Source: a virus. Taken from it: a stretch of 30,610 bases of DNA. Of the stretch, positions 15,977 to 24,037 are shown one piece after another. A model generated the notes under the pieces. The model saw only the letters and a list, made by a program, of their open reading frames with translations, ran no database searches and was not told the DNA's origin. The position numbers were made by a program, and so were the translations under genes. The stretch lies in the IMG/VR virus record IMGVR_UViG_3300009068_000122, positions 1 to 30,610 of that record. One strand, written 5' to 3'. Within the stretch, counting starts at the first letter, position 1, and each line of letters opens with the position of its first letter.

Positions 15977-16792
15977 TTAAGGTACAGGACAATAAGGATA
16001 TCCTGAACCCATAGTTTGCACGTGATCGTATGGATCGTTAGTAAAATAATTTACATAATATATAATATCAGTATCAATCCTATAATATAAATTAGCTGTA
16101 GCTCCATCTCCCGGAAATACAACTATAGAACCTATAGGTGTACAACTGTCATTGTAAATAGTACAATTAACATTTATTGCAGGAGGTGCACAAACAGCTT
16201 CACAAGCTTCTAAGTTAATATAATCACCACCACTACCACTAACTTCTACACAAGTGCCTGACTCGCAATTATATGATGTAACAGGAGTAAGACTACAAAC
16301 TGCTTCACACTCTACCAATGTAGCATAGGTTCCACTTCCATCTCCCGGATCAATACAAGTTCCTGATACACAATTAAAAGAAACAGGTTCTGAACAAGGT
16401 GTTATTGAGATAAATCCTGAATGAGGGAATCTATAATCATAACAATTTACACCGTCACTATAAAATCCTGCAGGAGCCTCAATAGTCATAGCCTCATCTA
16501 CCCATAAGTAACAATAGTATAACACAAGATTTTCACAATTACTATAATATGTAACAGTTGTTTGAGTACAAGCATCTGTACAATCTACTGTACTATATCC
16601 TAAATCGTGTGGAAAAGAACAAGATGGACAAGTTTGTTGTGGTAATAAAACACAATCTACTTGTTCCCTTGAGATTACCCCATCTGAATAAAAACCATCA
16701 AGAGCACAAGTGGTTAATGCACTATCTGTAAATACAGCAGTAGCTGACTCAAGAGAGGGTGCATTTATGTAATATGATGAAGATACTGCCAT
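15977..16792 (-). CDS. Cysteine-rich repeat virion protein (271 aa)
   Basis: About 20 cysteines and two kinds of internal repeat are visible. GFYSDGV occurs twice (ALDGFYSDGVISRE and APAGFYSDGVNCYD). Two 35-residue Cys units share the spacing C-x4-C-x15-C-x3-C (GTC...ECEAVC and GTC...ACEAVC). Such repeats occur in surface and tail proteins of Bacteroidota and their phages, so a tail fibre or spike-like role is likely. I chose MAVSSSYY at 16792, 10 nt after the upstream stop, because the neighbouring virion genes also start MA after a short A/T leader. An in-frame ATG at 16837 would add 15 residues and overlap the previous gene. Disulphides could form after release. Confidence 0.7.
   Translation of the reverse strand: MAVSSSYYINAPSLESATAVFTDSALTTCALDGFYSDGVISREQVDCVLLPQQTCPSCSFPHDLGYSTVDCTDACTQTTVTYYSNCENLVLYYCYLWVDEAMTIEAPAGFYSDGVNCYDYRFPHSGFISITPCSEPVSFNCVSGTCIDPGDGSGTYATLVECEAVCSLTPVTSYNCESGTCVEVSGSGGDYINLEACEAVCAPPAINVNCTIYNDSCTPIGSIVVFPGDGATANLYYRIDTDIIYYVNYFTNDPYDHVQTMGSGYPYCPVP
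16190..16375 (-). repeat. Tandem 35-codon cysteine repeat
   Basis: Two adjacent units in the Cys-rich protein have identical cysteine spacing and shared residues (NC.SGTC.....G.Y..L..CEAVC). The DNA is diverged, so this is an older duplication rather than a recent one. Confidence 0.65.
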
Positions 16793-16802
16793 ATAATATA
16801 TT

Positions 16803-19800
16803 TTATGTTGGTATTGTACAGTTACAGCAAACGTCAAATAAATCTACATCTGAGTAACAAAGTGTAACAGAAACTGATTTTCTAAAATCCCATATCAAAT
16901 ATAGATAATCTTTAAGTGTTGGCACAGTAAAATCTGCGTAATTATATGAACCACTACCTGAATTAGGTGTTGCAGTTGTTGCTAAACCTAATAAAGTATT
17001 TATATCAGTAGTAGTATTATTATACAATGTATCTGAAACCAAGTACTTAAATTTGTCATTAGCAGGATTAAATACAAATGTATCTGTAGCAAATTGGTTT
17101 GAAATCAAACTCATTACGCTTCCTGCAGGAGGGAACCCTCCTGTACCAACAAAGTCTGTAGTTACATTGTATCTTGATACAAGAGGATTGGTAGTCCCAT
17201 CAGCAAAAATTACAAAACTTGATTGTAATGGAGAAACAAATTCCCCACTAATAAATCTATATTGAGTATGAACTGTATTACCTGAATCATAATCACTTGT
17301 TAAAACAATTTGTACTATGTTTAAAGAATCAGCATTACAACAATCAGCAGTTACTTGTAATGTAATATCTCCTATATAATTTATTGTAATAGTAGCAATT
17401 TCTACTGATACATTATTTTTATTAAATGTTAATGTACCTGAAGTATTTACAAATCCTGTAGTATAAGTATTACCATCATAATCAACTACTACCTCAAACT
17501 CTGCTCCTGATGATATAGCTCCAACTCCATAAATAACATTTGTTAACCCTACTGTTGGACCTAAGTCAACACAATATGTTGTTTGTTTTGCAATTTCTGT
17601 TGGATTTGATAAATTAAATACTTGAGAAATACCACAGTTTATACATTGAGGATTAGATGGTAACTGTATGTCATTAGTTGATAAAACATATTCATTCATA
17701 TATGGATCAAACCCACCTAACTTTTGAGTGCTAAATGAATTATTAAAAGTATCTCTAAACCAAGTACGCATATTCATTTCAGATACCACTTTTAATTGGT
17801 CATTTGAACTAGCATCGCCTCTTAGTTGAATAACTACACCACGTTTTACATCTGTAAAAAATCTATCGTATCCCCACTGAATATAACTTTCAGGATTAAA
17901 ACTAACTCCATATTTTTCAGTACGAGCAATTTGGGTTCCTAATACTTCAGGAACTGAAGTTACTGCACCACCACCTGTAGAATCAGATAATAAATTTTTA
18001 CCTGTCAATACATATGATATTTTATCTTCTTGCAAAACAAGTACATCTGTTTGCCTTCCATCCATTACAAAAATATCGCCAAACGATCTTTCTAAATTTT
18101 TGTAGTTTAATAATCCTAAATTAAATTCATTTAGTTTATTTATGTTTGACTCTGCATTATATACACCACTATAAGTAATATCTGAGAATCTATCAGTTGC
18201 TTTATAATCTTGTGCTGATACACTTGTAACCCTATTGCCAAAATTAAAAGACCTCCCAACAATTGAATCACGAATCTTGTAACTTTCTGCTCCATTTCCA
18301 AATGCAAAACAATTAAAAAATTTAGTATCAACAATTGCAGGTGTACCCGTACCTATATTTTGGTTTTGAATGTTACCCATATGGTTACCACCTGTAATAG
18401 CAAATGACATTTCATTTTCAAAAAATACATCAGGTAAAGCATCAGATGGTTCTGTTTCAAATATCAAAGTATTTTCAGCACGGAAAACAGTAATATTTGC
18501 ATCAACATCAGAAGAACGATTGTTTGGATATCCAACACCTGTACAACTTTTTGTACCTGTAATCATTAATTCTAATTGATTGGTAGCTGTATTTCTATAA
18601 AATCTATAGTAATTAGTTACTAAATCTGTTGGTATATCTCCTGCAGCAGTTGCAATTGTATTAATAAAAACATTTTTAGGTACATCATTTCCACAAGCTG
18701 CAGTTACTATACAATCTTTTAAAATCTGATCAATATTATCTCCTATCCACCAATCATACATATTGTCATAATTGTTAGAAGCTGTTATTGTTTTTTCTAA
18801 TGTACTTGACCTTTCTTCACAAGAACATCCTACTCCTCCACGATTTTGTTTAATACTTAAAACAATCCTACTACCTGATGGTACAGAGTAATCTACCCAA
18901 GCAGATGTTACTGTATCATAATAATTCATTGGGTAATATAAAATAGGAAATGTTCCCGGACCTATTATACCCGGATTCGCTGCTCTTTCGTGTCTTTTTC
19001 CCGGAGCAATAACTGCTAATTCATCTTGAACAACAGTAAAGCTATTCGGATTAACTTTCATATAAACCCCTGCAGGAATTGGTATAAAAACAGTAGGGTC
19101 TAATTTACTTGGAACTTTAATAAAATTTGATGACTCCGCATTTTTATCTAAAACAGTTGTATAGACACAACTTGTAGTTGCTCCATTTGAATCTGCTTTT
19201 ACAATAAGTCTATCTCCCTTTTCAACTTTTCTTGCATTCTCTCCTGCAAGTAATAAATAAGCATCATTAGTTAATGGGTCTTGAAAATATATACTACAAT
19301 AAATTGTTTCATAATTCTCTTGATCAGGTTTAATAACAAACTTATATCTTGTTGCCCAAGCAGGAGGTAATTGTGTAGGTGGTATTGTTACTTGTATAGA
19401 ATTTTTACTAGCAGATAATCCACAAGGTACGTGTTCAGTATTATTAGGACTTACTAAAGCAGTTGTTGCTCTATTAAAATCATCCATATAAACTATACCA
19501 ATCTCATAGTCACGATTGCTATGCAAACTTTGTGGACTAGCTATTTCTTGAAAAGTAGCGTTTGAGTATAATACTCTATAATATTCATAAAAAGTTTGAG
19601 TTGGAGTTGTTACATTATCTACATATTCCATTGCAATAAATTGCAATCCTATTACATTACTTCCCGGACTTGTTATAATTGCAACAGGTTGACCAACTGC
19701 ACTAATACCACTTGCAACTTTTATGTATGCATCTAAGTTATTTGGAAGCAAACAGTTTACTGAATCAGTAAATGTTGTTCCTAAACAAGCATTGGGTACC

Positions 19801-21236
19801 GTCTGTATATTTATAGCAGTGCCTATTGCATTTTGAAACTCTACACTTGTAGCTAATTCATATACTGAATTGTATGTTGTAGATAAAAAGAATCCAAAAT
19901 TTAAAACTATTGCAGTTGTAACTTCAGTAGGATATGGAGTTTCTCCTGAAAATCTAGAATGGTCTATAGTTACATCTATATTGAAAGAAGAACCTGCTAC
20001 TAATTTTTGACCTGTTAAATCAAAAGTAACTGCAGAATCTGCAACAGTAACTGCTCCATTTATACTATAATTACTTGAAATTACTGAATCTACAATATTT
20101 GAATTACCTATAGGAAGAGAAACTAAATCAGTAAAATATTCAAATTTAATAGGAGACCCAAATTCATCAACTAAATTATATCCTTCTACATAATTACCAT
20201 ACATTAATCTATTGCCCATAATTGTTTGAGCTTTAGCGTATCTAGGTACATTGTCATATAATCTTAACAATTCGCTTTCAGCTAAAATTGTAAAAATTTT
20301 ACTATTTGTAAACGTATAATTATAATCTGTATTATTTGCTAATCCTAAATTTGCTTTATTTAATTTCTCAATAACTTTAATAATGTTATTGTTAGATTGT
20401 TTAAATAACAACTCCATACCAACTACAAGTGGACCACCTGAATTGTAAGTTACTATAACAGAATTACAAAAGTTAGTCATCCCTTCATTTAAAAAATTAT
20501 CTGTACTAAACCTAAAAGGATTAGGAACAAATGCAGGTTGAGACCATTGTGATGTAGCACTGTACTCTCCATCAATGTATAAATATCTGTAAGCAAAACA
20601 AATAAACCTTGTATCTAAATAGTTTTCTTGACCATTGGTAACAATAGGTTCAATAGCAGGAGATTCAGTAGGTGGTTTTTTAATAACAAGCAATGACTCT
20701 GCACTAACTTGATCTATATTTAAAACAGGGTTAGGGTAGTTCCTACTTACATTTATAAATCTAGGAGCATTGTAATCATCAGTGAAAAATAATAATCCAC
20801 CAATAATATCAACTCCTGTAATAAGATAACTTGAATTAAAATTTAAAGTTGTATTTATATTACCACCATCATTAATACTAATAACGTGATACGTAAGTAT
20901 GTTTGTATATATATTAAAAGAAACAATTAAATCAAGTTTTCCTGTGGCTCCTATTGGAAAATTATTGTCGTGAACAAACCAATACAACGTCTCATTAGCA
21001 CTATCTTCAACAGCACCAATACATCTTGCAGTTGCACTTAATGGTGTACCGTCTATATATGTTAATGATGTAAGAGATAAATTACCTTTTGTATTTTCAA
21101 TTACACCAACTTCAGAATTTTCGGTAGAACCCATTCTGATATTCATAGCATCAATATATTCACCTTCAGGTAGAAGACGTTGGTCAACAACCTTATTCAT
21201 TCTTCCTGCTATAAAGTTCCTTGTAAAATTTGCCAT
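16803..21236 (-). CDS. Muzzle/stabilisation-type tail protein (1477 aa)
   Basis: The N-terminal block (FIAGRMNKVVDQRLLPEGEY, then DAMNIRMG, ENSEVGVIENTKGN) is the hallmark of the stabilisation proteins of crAss-like phages and related podoviruses, distant relatives of P22 gp10. In crAss001 such a protein forms the muzzle at the tail tip. Repeated blade-like segments (about 70-200) suggest a beta-propeller. A second conserved block (GKNLLSDSTGGG, then EKYGVSFNPESY and GYDRFFTDVKRG) lies near 1075-1140. The C-terminal 400 residues are beta-rich, with CCNAD and a Cys-rich end (C1460, C1470, C1471, C1473). It starts 1 nt after the connector gene. Probable function: closing the tail and contacting the host surface. 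Confidence 0.82.
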   Translation of the reverse strand: MANFTRNFIAGRMNKVVDQRLLPEGEYIDAMNIRMGSTENSEVGVIENTKGNLSLTSLTYIDGTPLSATARCIGAVEDSANETLYWFVHDNNFPIGATGKLDLIVSFNIYTNILTYHVISINDGGNINTTLNFNSSYLITGVDIIGGLLFFTDDYNAPRFINVSRNYPNPVLNIDQVSAESLLVIKKPPTESPAIEPIVTNGQENYLDTRFICFAYRYLYIDGEYSATSQWSQPAFVPNPFRFSTDNFLNEGMTNFCNSVIVTYNSGGPLVVGMELLFKQSNNNIIKVIEKLNKANLGLANNTDYNYTFTNSKIFTILAESELLRLYDNVPRYAKAQTIMGNRLMYGNYVEGYNLVDEFGSPIKFEYFTDLVSLPIGNSNIVDSVISSNYSINGAVTVADSAVTFDLTGQKLVAGSSFNIDVTIDHSRFSGETPYPTEVTTAIVLNFGFFLSTTYNSVYELATSVEFQNAIGTAINIQTVPNACLGTTFTDSVNCLLPNNLDAYIKVASGISAVGQPVAIITSPGSNVIGLQFIAMEYVDNVTTPTQTFYEYYRVLYSNATFQEIASPQSLHSNRDYEIGIVYMDDFNRATTALVSPNNTEHVPCGLSASKNSIQVTIPPTQLPPAWATRYKFVIKPDQENYETIYCSIYFQDPLTNDAYLLLAGENARKVEKGDRLIVKADSNGATTSCVYTTVLDKNAESSNFIKVPSKLDPTVFIPIPAGVYMKVNPNSFTVVQDELAVIAPGKRHERAANPGIIGPGTFPILYYPMNYYDTVTSAWVDYSVPSGSRIVLSIKQNRGGVGCSCEERSSTLEKTITASNNYDNMYDWWIGDNIDQILKDCIVTAACGNDVPKNVFINTIATAAGDIPTDLVTNYYRFYRNTATNQLELMITGTKSCTGVGYPNNRSSDVDANITVFRAENTLIFETEPSDALPDVFFENEMSFAITGGNHMGNIQNQNIGTGTPAIVDTKFFNCFAFGNGAESYKIRDSIVGRSFNFGNRVTSVSAQDYKATDRFSDITYSGVYNAESNINKLNEFNLGLLNYKNLERSFGDIFVMDGRQTDVLVLQEDKISYVLTGKNLLSDSTGGGAVTSVPEVLGTQIARTEKYGVSFNPESYIQWGYDRFFTDVKRGVVIQLRGDASSNDQLKVVSEMNMRTWFRDTFNNSFSTQKLGGFDPYMNEYVLSTNDIQLPSNPQCINCGISQVFNLSNPTEIAKQTTYCVDLGPTVGLTNVIYGVGAISSGAEFEVVVDYDGNTYTTGFVNTSGTLTFNKNNVSVEIATITINYIGDITLQVTADCCNADSLNIVQIVLTSDYDSGNTVHTQYRFISGEFVSPLQSSFVIFADGTTNPLVSRYNVTTDFVGTGGFPPAGSVMSLISNQFATDTFVFNPANDKFKYLVSDTLYNNTTTDINTLLGLATTATPNSGSGSYNYADFTVPTLKDYLYLIWDFRKSVSVTLCYSDVDLFDVCCNCTIPT

Positions 21237-21237
21237 T

Positions 21238-22161
21238 TTATTTTATTTGCTTGTCCATACCTCTCATATTCATTAAGAGTCTACCGGGATGGATATTACT
21301 AATTCTGATTTTTGCATTTCTAAGTAAAGCACTTTGCTCTTTACGAGCACGAGAAACGATATATTCCTGCACTCCTAATTTAGCATTTAATATCTCATAT
21401 TTAATATATGCATATATATATTTCTCAAATAACTTATTAACAGTAATCAAAGAATTATCCCCTTGTTCCATACCATCAGATACATACTCAAGTATACAAG
21501 ACTCACCTGACATTGACGAATCAAAATTAATAACTCCTGCTTTTCTTTCAATATTAAAAGTAGGGTTAAAGTTTGCAGTCTCTGTATTTAAACCATATGC
21601 TGTACCAATGTTGTAATCAAAATACCACATCCCATCATAGTTCCAACCTAATTGTCCATTAAATTGACTGCCTTGATTTAAATATATACTTTTCTTTATA
21701 TGCGTTAATCTATCGTAATCTATCTCAGAATACTGAGGACTCAATGCATTTCCAAATTGATCAAATAAAATCCTTCCTGTATTATCTTGAAGATATGCTT
21801 TAGATGAAAGGGTTTGAATATTCTCAGACAATGGACGCAACCATCCATTCTTATATAATGATACACGTACCCAATTGACGTAGTCAGAAGGTAATATGAA
21901 TCTTAAATTGTCAGGAACCGTTAACTCTAATACTTTAATTTCTTTAAATGCATCGTAGTTTAATTCTTGTATTGCACGCTTTGCGTGAAACAATATTTTA
22001 TAACGCTCTTCATTATTAACTAATGAATGGTTTCCTGAATACATTAATAAAAAATTGTTGACAATATCTGTTAAACTAACGTATTGATATGAACCCCAAT
22101 TTTTATCTTCAGGTACTACCCCACCATTCTCATAATATTGATATTGTGATATATATGCCAT
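21238..22161 (-). CDS. Tail tube/connector protein (307 aa)
   Basis: Residues 26-90 (YVSLTDIVNNFLLMYSG, then ERYKILFHAKRAIQELNYD, ELTVP and FILPSDYVNWVRV) match a family of connector or ring proteins of crAss-like and T7-like environmental phages, in which a helical part is followed by a P.D.V..V.. strand. In those phages such proteins sit under the portal as a ring or tail-tube component. The C-terminus is basic (SRARKEQSALLRNAKIRIS). It ends one base before the muzzle-type gene and starts 12 nt after the 317-aa gene. The structural role is likely; the exact ring number is not decidable. Confidence 0.75.
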   Translation of the reverse strand: MAYISQYQYYENGGVVPEDKNWGSYQYVSLTDIVNNFLLMYSGNHSLVNNEERYKILFHAKRAIQELNYDAFKEIKVLELTVPDNLRFILPSDYVNWVRVSLYKNGWLRPLSENIQTLSSKAYLQDNTGRILFDQFGNALSPQYSEIDYDRLTHIKKSIYLNQGSQFNGQLGWNYDGMWYFDYNIGTAYGLNTETANFNPTFNIERKAGVINFDSSMSGESCILEYVSDGMEQGDNSLITVNKLFEKYIYAYIKYEILNAKLGVQEYIVSRARKEQSALLRNAKIRISNIHPGRLLMNMRGMDKQIK

Positions 22162-22173
22162 TTTTTAAATTTT

Positions 22174-23127
22174 TTATTGTTGCATACTGAATGTAGGCTG
22201 TTCGTGTTGTTGTTCTGCCATACCAAATTGAACAACTTCGCTTTCACGAATAGACATACCTGCATATTCAAGAATTTTAGTAACTAATTTATATTCATCT
22301 TCAGGAGGCAACTCAAAGTCTTGATAATCTGATTGTGATTGGTCAAATACGGGTTCACCATTTGCCAAAGTAATATATGTCCATTTAGGCACTTTAGGAT
22401 ACCTAAAATAAGTTGCTTCTACTTGACCCTTATTACTTATTGTAACAGGATAAAAAGTTAACTCATTACCTTGTAATGCATAAACAGGAAACTCAACCGT
22501 TGGTTTAGTTAGATTGGAATTTACTAACAAAGTAAGTTTATTATTTATTACTTTTTCAGCTTGAACAACAGTAGCAGAAGAAACGATGGTGTAAGCATTT
22601 CCTGATGCTAAAAATATATTTGAATCTAACAATAACACTGTATTACTTAATACAGATACTACTGTAGATACTAACCCTGTAGTTAAATTAGTTACAACAT
22701 CTCCTGCAACAATATCATATGTAGTAAATAATGCAGTACTATCAACCAATTCTAAAGACACCACACTTGTATTTGTACCTGTTTTAAGAATAACAGGTTT
22801 ACATTTAACATCTAACAACATATATGTATCATATCCTGTAGTAGATGGTGTAGGCATTGAAAATCTATTAGCAGCAATTTTCCACAAATAATCTGTTCTT
22901 AAAAAGTATTCTAAAACCTCTGCAATAGGTTGCTCAATATCAGCATAATCCACACCTGATGAACGAACATTTTCAGCATTTATAACTTTGTTATAACTAC
23001 TAAAATACTCTTCATATATCTCCATCTGTGAATTAGCTGCAAACAGATTGAAATCAGAAGGAGATATATACCCATAATTATTCTTATTAAGAATGGATAA
23101 TACACTATTTCTTACTCCATTTATCAT
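22174..23127 (-). CDS. Head-tail connector/ring protein (317 aa)
   Basis: The N-terminal half (NSVLSILNKNNYGYISPSDF, then SQMEIYEEYFSSYN) is a known pattern of connector proteins in Bacteroidota phages, probably helical and contacting the portal or its adaptor. Residues about 118-187 are an inserted beta cassette (DIVAGDVVTNLTTGLVS, then TVLLLDSN, SGNAYTIV). The end is Gln/Met-rich (MAEQQHEQPTFSMQQ). This is the first gene after the terminator/promoter at 23142-23181, so its start ATG is only about 15 nt from the -7 box, giving a short A-rich leader. It opens the connector-tail transcription unit. Confidence 0.75.
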   Translation of the reverse strand: MINGVRNSVLSILNKNNYGYISPSDFNLFAANSQMEIYEEYFSSYNKVINAENVRSSGVDYADIEQPIAEVLEYFLRTDYLWKIAANRFSMPTPSTTGYDTYMLLDVKCKPVILKTGTNTSVVSLELVDSTALFTTYDIVAGDVVTNLTTGLVSTVVSVLSNTVLLLDSNIFLASGNAYTIVSSATVVQAEKVINNKLTLLVNSNLTKPTVEFPVYALQGNELTFYPVTISNKGQVEATYFRYPKVPKWTYITLANGEPVFDQSQSDYQDFELPPEDEYKLVTKILEYAGMSIRESEVVQFGMAEQQHEQPTFSMQQ

Positions 23128-23141
23128 TAGTTCTTTTTTTA

Positions 23142-23170
23142 CAAATATACATAAAAAAAAGAGGACACAA
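23142..23170 (-). promoter_or_regulatory. Bacteroidota-type promoter (TTG-N18-TATATTTG)
   Basis: On the minus strand TTG (23170-23168) is followed after 18 nt by TATATTTG (23149-23142), matching the published Bacteroidota primary-sigma pattern (TTG about 19 nt before TAnnTTTG). The start ATG of the 317-aa gene is 15 nt further on. The upstream element lies inside the terminator hairpin and the spacer contains its T-tract. Confidence 0.65.
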
Positions 23171-23181
23171 TTAGTGCCCCC
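23153..23181 (-). terminator. Intrinsic terminator after the 247-aa gene
   Basis: Minus strand: GGGGGCAC-TAATT-GTGTCCTC, an 8-bp stem (two G:U pairs) followed by eight T. It lies 38 nt after the stop of the 247-aa gene and ends the capsid transcription unit. The plus side is less T-rich (TTCTTTCTT), so it is chiefly a minus-strand terminator. Confidence 0.75.
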
Positions 23182-23219
23182 TTCTTTCTTATTTAATCAA
23201 ACAAAAACTAAGATATTTA

Positions 23220-23963
23220 CTAACCTAAAGATGATTCGAGCATCTTTAGAGAGTCAAGACCTTCATCGCTTTGCAAGAAATGGGCAACCATATCATACGG
23301 GTCTTCCCCAAATGGTACAGATAACATTTTTTTCTTATTAGTAGTGGTATTAAACCATACTTCTTTTTCTGAATTTCTTAGTATTAATAGTTTGTTTTCA
23401 AAAAACAAACGAACTTTTGCTTGGAATTTTAATTCAGGATCATTTAATACGTTTAAAAATTCTCTAGGATTTGTTTTTGCGTATACTAGAATGTCCCTTT
23501 TTAACTCAGCAGTTGATACCGTTGATGGGTCTTTACCAAATAAAACTCTTGTTAAAGTTTCAATTTGGTCAAGTGTAAGCTGACGAGCTTCAACCAATGC
23601 ATCTACTTCTGTATTTAAATCCTCAACCTCTACGCTTGCATCTTTCTCTTTATCTACCTCAATAAAAATATTGCCATTCAATGGATGGTAGTGTAAAAAT
23701 TGCTGTAAAACCGGGTTTGTTCTTGGGACTCTTAAAAATCCATCCTCAAAAATAATCGGTTCAATAATAGCATTACCATCTTGTTCATCCTCAAAAGGAG
23801 ACTTTTGGTTTACTGAATATCTTAAAGCACGATTTTGATTATTCTTTTCATCAAACCACATTAAAGGAAAACGAGGGTGGTTTCTTGATGCTAATGTATA
23901 TGAAAGGGGATTCCCAATCTTTAATTTGTATACCTTATCTGCAATTATTATTGTCTTTGCCAT
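23220..23963 (-). CDS. Capsid-module protein of unknown function (247 aa)
   Basis: The 247-aa protein lies between capsid gene and connectors. It opens with a beta segment (MAKTIIIADKVYKLKIG), has a conserved-looking middle (FEDGFLRVPRTNPVLQQFLHYHP, broken here as LRVPRTNPVLQ), a helical part (LDQIETLTRVLFGKDPSTVS, LKRDILVYAKTNPREFL) and a C-terminal KKKMLSVPFGEDPY followed by FLQSDEG. I recognise the pattern from environmental Bacteroidota phages, where it is annotated only as hypothetical. A head-completion, capsid-decoration or adaptor role is possible from position. It ends TAG TAA. Its A/T leader (TTAAATTAAAT) matches that of the scaffold gene. Confidence 0.65.
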   Translation of the reverse strand: MAKTIIIADKVYKLKIGNPLSYTLASRNHPRFPLMWFDEKNNQNRALRYSVNQKSPFEDEQDGNAIIEPIIFEDGFLRVPRTNPVLQQFLHYHPLNGNIFIEVDKEKDASVEVEDLNTEVDALVEARQLTLDQIETLTRVLFGKDPSTVSTAELKRDILVYAKTNPREFLNVLNDPELKFQAKVRLFFENKLLILRNSEKEVWFNTTTNKKKMLSVPFGEDPYDMVAHFLQSDEGLDSLKMLESSLG

Positions 23964-23985
23964 TTTATTTAATTTAATTTAAGTT

Positions 23986-24016
23986 AAAAAGGAGAGTGTC
24001 TTTAAAGACACCCTCC
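23986..24016 (-). terminator. Intrinsic terminator after the major capsid gene
   Basis: Minus strand GGAGGGTGTC-TTTAAA-GACACTCTCC forms a 10-bp stem with one G:U pair and a 6-nt loop, followed by TTTTT. It lies 21 nt after the capsid stop. It would separate capsid mRNA from the 247-aa gene, or allow partial read-through to give a high capsid level. Confidence 0.8.
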
Positions 24017-24037
24017 ATATTTATTTTTTCTTTAATA

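Noticed and set aside
16190-16375. Diversity-generating retroelement variable repeat in the Cys-rich protein
   Set aside because: No reverse transcriptase or template repeat with adenine-biased differences is visible; the two units are simply diverged tandem repeats.
16793-16837. Upstream ATG start for the Cys-rich protein
   Set aside because: It would overlap the muzzle-type gene by 35 nt and add residues unlike the MA-starting neighbours; the ATG at 16792 fits the local spacing better.
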